DNA of 64,000 nt from Taxillus chinensis (lineage: Eukaryota > Streptophyta > Magnoliopsida > Santalales > Loranthaceae), in NCBI GenBank assembly GCA_023512835.1, contig CM042089.1:50553004-50617003 (forward strand). The letters are read 5' to 3'. Positions 1-12,344 of this stretch are shown here, in pieces (the stretch's first letter is position 1; each line of letters begins with the position of its first letter). Under the pieces are notes generated by a model. It did not search any database. It had not been told where the DNA came from and saw only the letters and a program-made list of their open reading frames with translations. The position numbers were made by a program, and so were the translations under genes.

Positions 1-2547
1 TATCATCCTCTAGTTTTGGCACAACCCCAACTCCAAATCAAACTCATTTTACTATGCCCACATCGGGACATACAATGGAGGTAATGGGTTCCCAGCTCCT
101 CGGGAAAATATTGTGTCTCCGCTCGCCGACTGAGGAAAGATTAAAGTAAGTAGGGCATTGACAGGCCTATGGCATGACCAGCCCCACAAGACTTATGCTA
201 CCTCGGAGGTGGTGCTGCCACCAAAATTCAAAATGCCGTAGTTTGAAAAGTTCAACTAGACCCAATGTCCTAGGAGACATCTTGCCATGTATTGTCAAAA
301 GATGGCCCTACGCCGGTGAAGACAAGTTCCTCATGATTTTTTCCAGGAAAGCCTAACCAGGGCATCCTTGTCGGTACTTTCAACTAAACTAAAACCGCGT
401 CAAGACATGGAAAGAATTAGCTACTTCGTTCTTGGCCCAAAGCAAACATGTCACCGAGGCGCATTGGATCGATTAACCCTGTATCCATGGAAAAGGGATC
501 CAAAGAGAATTTCAAAGATTACGCTAAGACGGAGAGAGGCCACCGGTGGAGGTCCAACCTCCTCTACCGAAAGAGAACTCACCACTCTTTTTATCAACAC
601 ACTAAAGGCGTATACTACGAGAAGTTGATAGTAACGTCTCTAACAGACTTTGCGACTTGGTTCTGATCCCAGGTGAATGTGTGAAGTGGAATTAAAGGCG
701 GCAAGCTAAAGGGAGATGCGGCTGAGGCATCAAAACGGTTTCAACCACCAAAGAAAGAAGAGGAAAATGAGAAAGAACCGGTATACCAAGCACACCGACT
801 AATATAACTAACATTCTACCAAGCACCAGGATGCTAGAGAGGGTCACCGGTACCGCTTATGCCGCACTCCGCCCATCTCCCCAATTCATGCCATACCCGC
901 GCAAGGAGGGGTCCCATTTCCATACTCAATGGCACCTAACTCATTTCAACCGAGAGCGCCATACCCAGAGCAACCAAGGCCAGCAACTCAGAAGGACCAG
1001 AGCTCAATTCCAAGGACAGGCAACCAAGGGCCCGACCTACCACAGCAGAGCGAATCAGGTTTCGTCGACCACGAGAAGAGTTTGATCCTATTCCAATGAC
1101 TTACGTGGAATTATACCCCAAGCTCTTAGAGGCAAGGATGGTAACCCCTATACCCTTGGGAGAAATAAAGACTCTTCCCCCGCTTTGGTATAAACCGATG
1201 CCAGATATGAGTATCATGCAGTGGAGCTGGACATGATATCGAGAATCGTATAACATTCAAGGAAGGTTCGGGCATTAAAGGATGCAAAATGGCCGGATTT
1301 TTCCGCACCGTCTGGGACGCGAAATGTGAACAGCAATCCCGTCCCCTAACACTCCAATAATGTTGCTAGTATCGAAAAATGAAGCACGGCCGGAAAGTGG
1401 TCTCCCAGTAAAATGGAGAAAACACATTTGTTTACTTATTACGGGAACATGGCTATATACTTGCTAAAGACACACCAAAGGCAGAAAAGGAACAGATGGG
1501 GAAAAACAATGCCTTATCACAAGATGTCACGGGGGCATGACATCGCAGAAATCTTGAGTTTCCAGGGTGGTGCAAAAACTCATGGACCAAAGGATGATAG
1601 AATTCTCAAGAGGAGGAATGGACAACCAAAGCCACATGATCCGGAAGCACAATACACAAATTGCCTTGGGTGCCAACACCCCTTGTCTTAAATGTTAAGG
1701 CTCCGAGATCCTGCTACCGCCACATGGAATCAAGCCTCTCACTATCCATGCCTCAAGTCTCATGCCGACAAGGGGTGGGCAGAATAAATCCCACAACTAC
1801 CACATGGAATTGCACCTCTCACCATACGTGTTCCTTGCTCCTTTCCCTTATAAGACGATAAAGCGGTCCCATGGAACTACACTGTGTGAAATAGTCGGGA
1901 GCCACCGGAGCAGTAAAAGAAGACCAGGAGGGTGGGCATAGCCCTGATATGGCTAACAAAGCAAGGAAGGAAAAAGTCTTAGAACCGGACATTGGGCAAT
2001 ACAGGAGGCAACGAGGAAAGGAACACCACCATTAAGAAGAGACCATAGAATTTTTTAAAACTCGTTAAGCAAAGCGAGTATAATATCATGGATCAACTAA
2101 GTCGACAACCGATTCGCATCTCCTTGTTCTCATTAATGATGGATTCCCAACCCCACCGGGAAGACTGCTGAAAGTTTTAAGCCAGGCCTATGTTCCACTG
2201 ACCGTCTCGGTGGCAAATGTTGATGGAATCGCCAAGAACCTCATCATGAACAACGTCATTAGCTTTGGATTACGAGCTACCCCAAGAAGGAAAGGGGCAT
2301 ATAAAAGCACCGCACATCACGGTCAAATGCAAGAGCACACCATAGCCCGTGTACTCATTGACAACGGCTCGGCCTTGAACATTATGCCCTTCATATCGCA
2401 AACAACTTCCAATTGACGCTTCCTATGCGTCCCTGGTGCATGTAAGGGTACGGCATTCACGGAGGAAAGCGTGACGTGGTGGAACTCTGGATATTCCACT
2501 CATGATTGGGCCAACTACTTTTTCGGTGGAATTTCGGGGTGATGGAC
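1..2547 (+). pseudogene. Tat/Ogre-like copy A: decayed gag-protease segment
   Basis: Ty3/gypsy gag and aspartic protease remnant, capsid plus polyprotein-cleaving enzyme in a living element. It runs collinear with 46,888 to about 49,450 of copy C in this window, from the TPNQTHF region of gag to the middle of protease. The protease active-site triplet is readable as D-N-G at 2360-2368 in the context LIDNGSALNIMP, the D-N-G form usual for the Tat clade. Many one- and two-base indels break it into short frames, so no long ORF survives. The element starts before the window. The segment is cut at 2547 by the Athila-like insertion and resumes at 12345. It is far more damaged than its other half. 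Confidence 0.88.
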
Positions 2548-4063
2548 TGATAACGTGCATTTATGCCGTTATCCTAGACCTTATATAGGGTGTTTTAGCG
2601 TATGTTTGTACCTATTTGCATGCTATTTTACACATATTTGCTCTAACCCCTAGGAAGACCCTGTTTGGTGTATAGTGGTACTTTTTTGAGTGTTTTGGCA
2701 GGTTTTGGAGCAACCTTTTCCCACATACCTTCGCTGATCACTCCATACACTCAAGAGAAGCTATAGGAAGAAGATGGAAGCAAAATGAAGGCAAAATCAA
2801 GGTGCACGTGAAAAGGCTTTCTCACGTGCATTCTCACGTGCAAGGATTTTATTGCAATGGATGCCTTCTACAACTCAAGAGGAAGCTTTGGAGCAAATTT
2901 GAGTCGAATTGGCTGCACGTGAAAAGGGTCTTCTCACACGCATTCTCACGTACGAGCATTTTTGAGCTCCAAATGATGTGTTTTTGTTGTTTTAATCATT
3001 TTCCTCTAAAGAACTGGGGTCAAATTTGGTGTAGTTTGAGTTTTATTTACTAGAACGTCGAATAGTGTCACTAACCAAAAACGACGTCGTTTTGGTCAAG
3101 CCACATTTATAATTAGGGCACACTTTTTTGTAACCTTAATTTGGCCCACCAAATCCTATAAATAGGGGTCTTTGGAGGCATTGTAAATCATCTTGAGTGG
3201 GAGAATCTGATCTGAGTTCCGAAAAGAGCTATAGCCATTGCTAAAAGATCGGATTGTCTTTGGCAAGAAGGAGTGATTTTGGGCGCAGACGGAGTCTTTG
3301 GAGGCTTGGAGTCTTGGTTCATCTTGGGTCTTCCTTTATTGTCCTTGTCATCGTAATCATGTTCTTTCTTGAAATTGTTATTGCTTTTGTCATGATTATG
3401 GAGTAGTTTTGTTAGTCTAAGGGAGCAATGTAGCCCCCAATAAATTATATTCGGTTTGGTTATGGTTGTCCAACAAAATAGAATTCGGTTCTTGTTTAAT
3501 TCACTTGCTTGTATGGAAATGCCTAGTTTATGCATAATTAGGTAATCTTAGCCCTTGTCTAGGGTGGAACACTAGTGAATTAGATTTAATATTGCATGAT
3601 GGACCAAGTCTCAAACTATTGGATTGTTTATCTACCTTGATCACTTTTATTCACATGGACCAAATGGGATAAAAGCCTTAAATCTATCTTAGCATGGACC
3701 AAATGTAAGATAGGTAGGAGATAATCAACATGAACATGAACTAGAACATAAATCAAGAACAAGAGCCATAACCAGGACTATTACAATCGATTGGGTGGTA
3801 AACATTGTGACCCTAGATCCTTAATCACCGAAATTTCTATACCAATAGCTTGCTAACATTCCGATTTAATCATTTTTCGTTCAAACTATTTGTACCACAA
3901 AAATCAATTGTCCAGGACATAAAATCAACTTATTAGCTTAGTGCTTGCTGCTTAACAAGACATTAGCTCCTCCTGTGGTTAAACAACCTGAGTCTCAATA
4001 CTCCATTTTATTACTTGACCAGTGCACTTGCTACAAAACCTATAGACACATTTATACGGGTCA
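2548..4063 (+). repeat. 5' LTR of the Athila-like element
   Basis: 1516 bp, TG...CA ends. It matches 4983-5792 plus 11630-12339 along its length with scattered substitutions and small indels. It holds four CACGTG boxes (2805, 2823, 2835, 2916), a palindromic ACGT element at 3078-3093 and a TATA box at 3157-3164. Confidence 0.92.
2804..3164 (+). promoter_or_regulatory. LTR promoter: G-box dyad, ACGT palindrome, TATA box
   Basis: In order: GCACGTGAAAAG, 7 bp, CACGTGC (2804-2829), more CACGTG at 2835 and 2916, then AAAACGACGTCGTTTT (3078-3093), then TATAAATA (3157-3164). CACGTG is the plant G-box bound by bZIP/bHLH factors, and GACGTC cores are also bZIP sites. That they drive this LTR is inferred. 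The same order recurs in the second LTR (5243-5599). Confidence 0.6.
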
Positions 4064-4069
4064 AGTTTT

Positions 4070-4087
4070 TGGCGCCGTTGCTTGGGA
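4070..4087 (+). other. Primer binding site (tRNA-Asp type)
   Basis: TGGCGCCGTTGCTTGGGAG starts six bases after the LTR end. TGGCGCCGTTGCCGGGG is the complement of the plant tRNA-Asp 3' end and the usual Athila-type PBS. Two or three mismatches at its 3' side suggest decay. Confidence 0.8.
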
Positions 4088-4238
4088 GGCAAGCCAAACG
4101 TAGTTAGGACTAAGGTACATTAGGTGCTTACGTTTATTTGTGATCTGGATTGTAATTTTGCTAGTACGGTGCTTCTGGTATCTCTTTGGTTTCTTTACTT
4201 TACAGGGGTGCACCATAGGTGTTTGAGAAAATTCCTCT

Positions 4239-4341
4239 ATGTATGTGTCACACCAGGGTGAGCTATTACCATACGATCCGAAATCGAGCGGACGTTGCGA
4301 GAGCGTGAAGGGCTCGAAGGGTATTAGTTGCGGTGAGCAAC
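4239..4341 (+). pseudogene. gag N-terminus scrap
   Basis: Starts MYVSHQGELLPYDP. After a one-base loss the next frame reads IERTLRERE, the usual continuation of an Athila-type gag start. Nothing of the capsid domain follows, so this is a leftover leader-gag segment and not a working gene. Confidence 0.6.
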
Positions 4342-4943
4342 GATTGGAAGGCTTACATACCTTGTGTGAAGAAATCATGGCTGAAAAGCCACAATGGCTT
4401 ACTATTTATATGTGTTTTTGTTTTCGTGTTGCAGCCATAATGGCTAAGTTGTTTTGTTTTGCAATTTGTTTTACAAGTGTGAGCGTAAATCTTTAGCTCC
4501 AAGTGTTTATCGATAAGTAGAATAGAGTGTGTGTTTTCATTGACGAGCACAATGGGGACCTCGCATGTTTACTTGGCAAAAACTTAATCAATAGCTAGTA
4601 GTGGGTGTAAAGAGTAAACCCTTAGTTGTTAGGCATTGATAGTAGGGCCTGAGAGGAGAGAAAAGAAAGTTATATTTGAGTGAGGCTGCTCTAACCTTCG
4701 TGAGGACTTTGGGGGAGCTAAGTTCATTTTATCCTTGCATGTTTGTTCTATCTGAACTGGTAGTAACGATATTACATGGTTGTTGGACTTGATAGTAAGG
4801 GCATGTTTCGATTAACTTATGATTCATTTTTAGCTATTGGAATGTCTACTTCATCATGATAGGATTGTATGTCTTGGGAAACCATGCCTCTCTTGTTTGT
4901 TAGTTTATTCTTTCTTTTCCGTTTGATGTGTGTTTATTTCTTT
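4342..4943. other. Internal domain without a gene
   Basis: About 600 bp between the gag scrap and the hairpin/PPT. No pol motif is visible on either strand and the short frames here carry no recognisable domain. It appears to be the joined remains of the leader and 3' UTR. Confidence 0.6.
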
Positions 4944-4982
4944 TTGCTTGAGGACAAGCAAAGGTTCAAGTATGGGGGAATT
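4944..4982 (+). promoter_or_regulatory. AGGA-loop hairpin and polypurine tract
   Basis: Perfect 7-bp stem TTGCTTG-AGGA-CAAGCAA at 4944-4961, then a purine-rich run ending TATGGGGGAATT that abuts the 3' LTR at 4983. The purine run is the plus-strand primer of reverse transcription. The role of the hairpin is unknown; see findings. Confidence 0.8.
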
Positions 4983-5792
4983 TGATAACGTGCATTTATG
5001 CCGTTATCCTAGACCGTATATAGGGTGTTTTAGCGTATGTTTTGTACCTATTTGCATGCTATTTTACACATATTTGCTCTAACCCCTAGGAAGACCCTGT
5101 TTGTTGTATAGTGGTACTTTTTGAGTGTTTTTGGCAGGTTTTGGACAAACCTTTTCCCACACACCTTCGCTAGATCACTCCATACACTCAAGAGGAAGCT
5201 ATAGGAAGAAGATTGAAGCAAAATGAAGGCAAAATCAAGGTGCACGTGAAAAGGCTTTCTCACGTGCATTCTCACGTGCAAGGATTTTATTGCATGGATG
5301 CCTTCTACAACTCAAGAGGAAGCTTTGGAGCAAATTTGAGTCGGGTTGGAGCTGCACGTGAAAAGGGTCTTCTCACATGCATTCTCACATGCAGGCATTT
5401 TTGAGCTCCAAATGATGTGTTTTGTTGTTTTAATCATTTTCCTCTAAAGAACCGGGGTCAAATTTGGTGTAGTTTGAGTTTTATTTCACCTAGAACGTCG
5501 AATAGTGTCACTAACCAAAATGACGTCGTTTTGCCGCGACCACATTTATAATTAGGGCACACTTTTTGTAACCCTAATTTGGACCAAATCCTATAAATAG
5601 GGGGACTTTGGAGGCATTGTAAATCATCTTGGGTGGGAGAATCTGATCCGAGTTCTAAAAAGAGCTATAGCCATTGCTAAAAGATCGGATTGTCCTTGGC
5701 AAGGAGTGATTTTGGGCACAGACGCGAGTCTTTGGAGGCTGGAGTCTTGGTTCATCTTGGGGTCTTCCTTTATTGTCCTGGTAATCGTAATC
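4983..5792 (+). repeat. 3' LTR of the Athila-like element, first part
   Basis: Begins TGATAACG as the 5' LTR does and matches it until TAATC (5788-5792), where the copia is inserted. G-boxes lie at 5243, 5261, 5273 and 5355, the ACGT palindrome at 5517-5532 (one base changed) and TATAAATA at 5592-5599. Confidence 0.92.
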
Positions 5793-7394
5793 CGATATTC
5801 CCATACATGCACCAGAGAGGGGGTGAATCAGTGTATCAATTTAATTTTTACCCCTTTTCTTATTTACCCCTGATGATCTCTTTAGTCAACTCAATTTCTG
5901 TGTTCGTATGCCAAATAAAAAGAAACAACAAAGACAAGGCACACAACAATTACGTGGTTCACCCTACAATGTGTGAGAGCTACGTCCCACGGCGTGATTA
6001 GCAATTTGCTAACCACAGAATCTTCACTATGCGATTTAGGATAGACACTACTACCCAAGGCTCACTGCCTCGATACAAGTTTAGGGTCTCGCCTTGGGTT
6101 CACTACCCAATTACAATCTTCTCACAATCAAAACAATGACCGAATCACACTAATTCCACCTTACAATCATAACAAATTGATTTCTCAAATTTCACAGCCT
6201 AAACAACCAAAATGTAAGTTGATTTTGATCACCAACCTGTGAGAAATCAAAATAAGAAGCTCTTGTTGTTGTAGACTAACCCTTTAACTCTAGGGTTCTT
6301 CCTTCCGACCTCTTGAATGATCGAACACGCTCCTTGTGATTGGATCTTGATCTTCGGTTGATTCACAATCACTATAGCTCTCTTTTTTCTCAAATATAAT
6401 CAATAAAATTGCTCTGGAGCTATCTCTCCAAAAAACCACACAAGATAGGACGAAAATCATGGTATATATATCACCATATTACCCTAATCTCCTCCCATAT
6501 AATCAGCACTAGCTCCTGACCATTGATCTCTTTCTTTGAGTTAATTTCCACCCTTGGATCTAGGTTAAAGCCTCTCTCTTAACCTAATCCAGCATAGCCA
6601 AATCTCCACCATTGATCTAATCTTGAATATAATATTATCCATAGGATCAAACTTATTTAAATGAAATAATCTTAACCATTGGATCAAGCTCACCTTAATC
6701 AACGAGATCTCGACCATACACCGCGAACTCGATCTGCATGTGCTAATGTCGGTATATTGACCATAACTTTCTCCACAGAGCTCAAATTCACTTGAAGTCA
6801 AAAGCAAAGATGTAGATCCTTAAGTCCTCTATCCACCCCTAAAAAAATGGTGAAATTCTGAGCCAAAAATAAGCCTGCACACATCATCCTATTTGCACAC
6901 GATATCACTTTAGATGGCTATTTTGACCTAGAAGAAGGTCTCAAACTTTTTCACGTGCAGAACAAAAGTTGCTCCAAATAATGTCATAAACATGTCCTCA
7001 AAATTTCAGAGCAATCGGACAAGAATTTCCTTTGCACGTGATATGGGCTTTTCACGTGCGAGCCCAATTGGCTCAAAATTAGGCCATAAACATGTCCTCA
7101 AAATTTCGAGCAATTGGACAAGAATTGCCTTGCACGTGATATGGGCTTTTCACGTGCAGAGCCAAATGTGCTCCAATTTCTCTAGTGAGTCCCCCATAAA
7201 CTATAGATCAATAATGCCTTCGCACGCAATATTGATTGTAGCTCCAAACATCATTAAAATACTATTTTTTGCATGTGATAATATCTCGCTTCTCTTGGAC
7301 CTCCTCTTTCTTTCATATGGTGCAATCACAAGGTTGACAACAATGACAACACAATCAGCATGCCAACTCTCAACAACTCACATTGGGAATAACA
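5793..7394 (-). repeat. 3' LTR of the minus-strand copia
   Basis: 1602 bp. On the plus strand it starts CGATATTCCCA (T to C at the first base) and ends TGGGAATAACA, a short imperfect inverted repeat. It carries a tandem pair of about 98 bp (7034 and 7132), each holding a GCACGTG dyad. Confidence 0.93.
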
Positions 7395-7395
7395 A

Positions 7396-7407
7396 TCTCC
7401 CCCTTTG
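7396..7407 (-). other. Polypurine tract of the minus-strand copia
   Basis: On the minus strand the sequence CCAAAGGGGGAGAT lies directly before the LTR start TGTTATTCCCA, the expected position for the plus-strand primer. Confidence 0.85.
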
Positions 7408-7881
7408 GAATTGTTGGCAACCACAGGAACCATAATGGGTCATAATGGGTTCAACTCTCTTGTAACCTGTTGAACTACACATAACATAGACCTAATCAGA
7501 AATCCCCTTCAATATTATATTACACCTCCCGCAAAAAAACAATTCCTGTGCGCTCATCATACACACACTCCCCCTATATATGACTTCTCATATTAATCTT
7601 GCACTCTACTTTGCTGCAGACCTTCCTTCCTCCGTCGATGATAATTAATGATGGTATAATTAATGATGGTTCTCCTCCTGGAAACAACTCCCCCGATAGA
7701 AGGTTAACTCCCCCTGTCGAGGACATCTCTCCCTCTTTTCTCGGAACATCTCTCCCCTTTGACAACAATTCCAAAGAATTAAAACAGGCGTCGACAACAC
7801 ATCCTCTGCAAAGTAGATACTCTGCGAAAGAACTAGGGGTTCTCACGGAACCTGGAGGGTATCCGGGGTGATCCTACTCCC
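7408..7881. other. Copia 3' untranslated stretch
   Basis: About 470 bp between the RNase H end and the PPT. A 90-codon frame exists on each strand here, but neither shows a domain or homology I recognise, and the stretch lies past the normal pol end. Confidence 0.5.
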
Positions 7882-9349
7882 TCAATGAGAGGGATACACA
7901 CCGAGGCTAGCTCGATGTTGCTCAAACAATTCTCGTGGCGGAGGCTTAGTAAATATGTCGGCTATTTGTTGCTTGTCGACTACAAAGTCCAACCGAATAA
8001 TCTTCCTCTCCACTTTTTCTCTCGGAAAATGATACCCGATGTCGATGTGCTTACACCTGGAATGATGAACACTATTCTTACTCAGATTTATGGCACTTTG
8101 ATTGTCACATTTTATCACGGTTGGGCTCGAACTCCCTTAATCAAGTCTCTAAGTCGTCTCTTCATCCAGATTACCTGAGTGCATCTTGACACTCTGCTAT
8201 ATATTCTGCCTCTGTAGTACTCAAAGACACACTCTCCGTTTCTTCTGAGCCAGGAAACACATCTCGTTGCCCAAAAAGAATGCTCCACCGGAGGTGGACT
8301 TTCTATCATCTCTTGCAACCTCGCCCAATCGGCATCACCGTAAGCAACCAAAGTCAAATCTGCATTTTCTGGATACCAAAGCCCATAATCACTGGTCCCC
8401 TTCACATATCTCGGAATTCGCTTCATGCGTCATATGTGACTCTTTTGGATTAGCTTGATATCGTGCCACAAGACAAACCGCCTGCATAATATCTGGTCGT
8501 GTGGCTGTCAAGTATAATAAACTACCGATCATGCTCCTATGTAAACGATTTCCACACTTGGACCATCTTCATCCTTAGAAATCTGACGACTACCTCCATA
8601 GGGGTAGAAATGGGCTTACAATCACCCATTCCAAACTTCATCAAGATGTCTCTAGTGTACTTTGCCTATGATAAGAATATGCCATTCTTTCTCTCGTTCA
8701 ACTTGCAGACCCAAAAAGTATGATAGCTCTCCTATCATGGACATCTCAAATTCTGCCTGCATTAATTCCAAAACCGCTTGCACATATCTTCACGTTCATC
8801 CGGCAAATATTATATCATCCACATATACAATGATTACTAGCTGGCCTCTATCACTCTTCCTGATATACAAGTTCTTGTCCACTGTTCCTTTCTTGAACTC
8901 AAGTCTTCCAAGATACTTATCCACCTTGAATACCAAGCTCGTGGTGCCTGTTTCAAGCCATACGGAGCTTTCTTCAACTGTGCATACCTTGGTTTCATCA
9001 TCTCCAAGTATGAAACCATCTCGGGTCGTTCCATATAAACTTCTTCTTCAAGATCTCCATTCAAGAAGGCTGACTTCACATCCATCCGAAAAATCTTATA
9101 TTTTAGATGTCGAAACCGCCAAAAACATTCGAACACTTTCTAGCCTTGCAACGGGGGCAAAAGTTTCATCAAAGTCAACTCCTTCCACCTGAATAACCTT
9201 TACAGACTAGTCGTGCTTTATTTCGAATGATTTTGCCATCCTCATTCATTTTGTTTCTATAGACCCATTTGCGGCCAATCACATTTTTGTTCTTAGGTCT
9301 TTCCACTAGCTCCCATGTGTTGTTTTTCTCAATTTGATCGAGCTCCTCA
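7882..9349 (-). pseudogene. Copia reverse transcriptase-RNase H remnant
   Basis: Read on the minus strand from about 9349 down: RT entry (NNTWELVERP, IGRKWVYRNKMNEDG), [17 protein letters not shown] and [11 protein letters not shown] (9136-8837), the catalytic YVDD at 8825-8814, the RYVKGTSDYGLWY box (8426-8115) and the RNase H tail CDNQSAINLSKN to TKPPPRELFE (8118-7882). These would copy RNA to DNA and remove the RNA strand. At least three frame changes separate the parts, including one just before YVDD. RT motifs are of the ordinary copia type. Confidence 0.9.
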
Positions 9350-9785
<436 letters not shown>

Positions 9786-9938
9786 GGCTTTTCTTCATGT
9801 ATACTTGGTAGATATTGCTTGAGAAACAAAAATACCTTGAGCAGACAAGATACTTCAACATCCTACCCTTCCATCTCCGATAGTTTGTACCATCAAAACT
9901 TGGTATAGCTGTTCGATACTCATACTAGAAAGATCCAT
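9786..9938 (-). pseudogene. Copia gag start
   Basis: The minus strand has an ATG at 9938-9936 (MDLSSMSIEQL). After a frame change it gives FDGTNYRRWKGRMLKYL, the N-terminal copia gag box. It lies about 75 bp inside the PBS as expected, and the T tract cuts it off after about 50 codons. Confidence 0.75.
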
Positions 9939-10010
9939 CACCTAAGAATAAAAACAAACACCTCTTGTCTTGATCTAAACCAGGCTGTCAAGCCTATCAG
10001 GTTTCACCTT

Positions 10011-10022
10011 GCTCTGATACCA
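10011..10022 (-). other. Primer binding site (initiator tRNA-Met type)
   Basis: The minus strand reads TGGTATCAGAGC, the complement of the tRNA-iMet 3' end, two bases from the LTR boundary. It is the standard copia PBS. Confidence 0.95.
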
Positions 10023-10024
10023 AT

Positions 10025-11629
10025 TGATATTCCCATACATGCACTGAGAGGGGGGGTGAATCAGTGTATCAATTTAATTTTTACCCCTTTTCTTATTTAC
10101 CCCTGATGATCTCTTTAGTCAACTCAATTTCTGTGTTCGTATGCCAAATAAAAAGAAACAACAAAGACAAGGCACACAACAATTACGTGGTTCACCCTAC
10201 AATGTGTAGAGCTACGTCCACGGCGTGATTAGCAATTTGCTAACCACGGAATCTTCACTATGCGATTTAGGATAAGACACTACTACCCAAGGCTCACCGC
10301 CTCGATACAAGTTTAGGGTCTCTGCCCTTGGGTTCACTACCCAATTACAATCTTCTCACAATCAAAACAATGACTGAATCACACCGATTCCAGCCTTACA
10401 ATCATAACAAATTGATTTCTCAAATTTCACAACCTAAACAACCAAAATGTAAGTTGATTTTGATCACCAACCTGTGAGAAATCAAAATAAGAAGCTCTTG
10501 TTGTTGTAGACTAACCCTTTAACTCTAGGGTTCTTCCTTCGACCTCTTGAATGATCAAAACACGCTCCTTGTGACCGGATCTTGGTCTTCAGTTGATTCA
10601 CAATCCACTATAGCTCTCTTTTTCTCAAATATAATCAATAAAATTGCTCTGGAGCTATCTCTCCAAAAAACCACACAAGATAGGACGAAAATCATGGTAT
10701 ATATATCACCATATTACCCTAATCTCCTCCCATATAATCAGCGACCAGCTCCCGACCATTGATCTCTTTCTTTGAGTTAATTTCCACCCTTGGATCTAGG
10801 TTAAAGCCTCTCTCTTAACCTAATCCAGCAGCCAAATCTCCACCATTGATCTAATCTTGAATATAATATTATCCATAGGATCAAACTTATTTAAATGAAA
10901 TAATCTTAACCATTGGATCAAGCTCACCTTAATCAACAGATCTCGGCCCATACACCAGCGAACTCGATCTGCATGTGCTAATGTCGGTATATTGACCATA
11001 ACTTTCTCCACAGAGCTCAAATTCACTTGAAGTCAAAAGCAAAGATGTAGATCCTTAAGTCCTCTATCCACCCCTAAAAAATGGTGAAATTCTGAGCCAA
11101 AAATAAGCCTGCACACATCATCCTATTTGCACACGATATCACTTTAGATGGCTATTTTGACCTAGAAGAAGGTCTCAAACTTTTTCACGTGCAAAACAAA
11201 AGTTGCTCCAAATAATGTCATAAACATGTCCTCAAAATTTCAGAGCAATCGGACAAGAATTTCCTTTGCACGTGATATGGGCTTTTCACGTGCAGAGCCC
11301 AATTGGCTCAAAATTAGGCCATAAACATGTCCTCAAAATTTCAGAGCAATTGGACAAGAATTGCCTTTGCACGTGATATGGGCTTTTCACGTGCAGAGCC
11401 AAATGTGCTCCAATTTCTCTAGTGAGTCCCCCATAAACTATAGATCAATAATGCCTTCTGCACGCAATATTGATTGTAGCTCCAAACATCATTAAAATAC
11501 TATTTTTGCATGTGATAATATCTGCTTCTCTGGACCTCCTCTTTCTTTCATATGGTGCAATCACAAGGTTGACAACAATGACAACACAATCAGCATGCCA
11601 ACTCTCAACAACTCACATTGGGAATAACA
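10025..11629 (-). repeat. 5' LTR of the minus-strand copia
   Basis: 1605 bp, plus-strand ends TGATATTCCCA and TGGGAATAACA. Very close to 5793-7394; many of the differences are single-base indels at CAG or CTG. Confidence 0.93.
11186..11394 (-). promoter_or_regulatory. Copia LTR G-box cluster
   Basis: CACGTG at 11186-11191 and two 26-bp dyads at 11268-11293 and 11369-11394. On the element strand each reads GCACGTGAAAAG, 7 bp, CACGTGC. The dyads sit on a 101-bp tandem repeat. A TATATATA stretch about 500 bp further along the element strand (near 10,697) could be the core promoter. Confidence 0.55.
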
Positions 11630-12339
11630 TAATCATGTTCTTTCTTGAAATTGTTATTGCTTTTGTCATGATTATGGAGTAGTTTTGTTAGTCTAGGAGA
11701 GCAATGTAGCCCCCAATAAATTGTATTCAGTTTGGTTATGGTTGTCCAATAAAATAGAATTCAGTTCTTGTTTAATTCACTTGCTTGTATGGAAATGCCT
11801 AGTTTATGCATAATTAGGTAATCTTAGCCCTTGTCTAGGGTGGAACACTAGTGAATTAGATTTAATATTGCATGATGGACCAAGTCTGCAACTATTAGAT
11901 TGTTTATCTACCTTGATCACTTTTATTCACATGGACCAAATGGGATAAAAGCCTTAAATCTATCTTAGCATGGACCAAATGTAAGATAGGTAGGAGATAA
12001 TCAACATGAACATGAACTAGAACATAAATCAAGAACAAGAGCCATAACCAGACTATTACAATCGATTGGGTGGTAAACATTGTGACCCTAGATCCTTAAT
12101 CACTGAAATTTCTATACCAATAGCTTGCCAACATTCTGATTTAATCATTTTTTGTTCAAACTATTTGTACAACAAAAATCAATTGTCCAGACATAAAATC
12201 AACTTATTAGCTTAGTGCTTGCTGCTTAACAGCATTAGCTACCTCCCTGTGGGTTCAACAACCGGAGTCTTAATACTCCATTTTATTACTTGACCAGTGC
12301 ACTTGCTGCAAAACCTATAGACACAATTTATACGGGTCA
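11630..12339 (+). repeat. 3' LTR of the Athila-like element, second part
   Basis: Resumes at TAATCATG, matches 3352-4063 and ends GGGTCA. TGGAC (12340-12344) then returns to copy A protease sequence. Confidence 0.92.
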
Positions 12340-12344
12340 TGGAC

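Noticed and set aside
7574..7871. Two opposing 90-codon frames in the copia 3' region
   Set aside because: No domain, no conservation visible, beyond the normal pol end.
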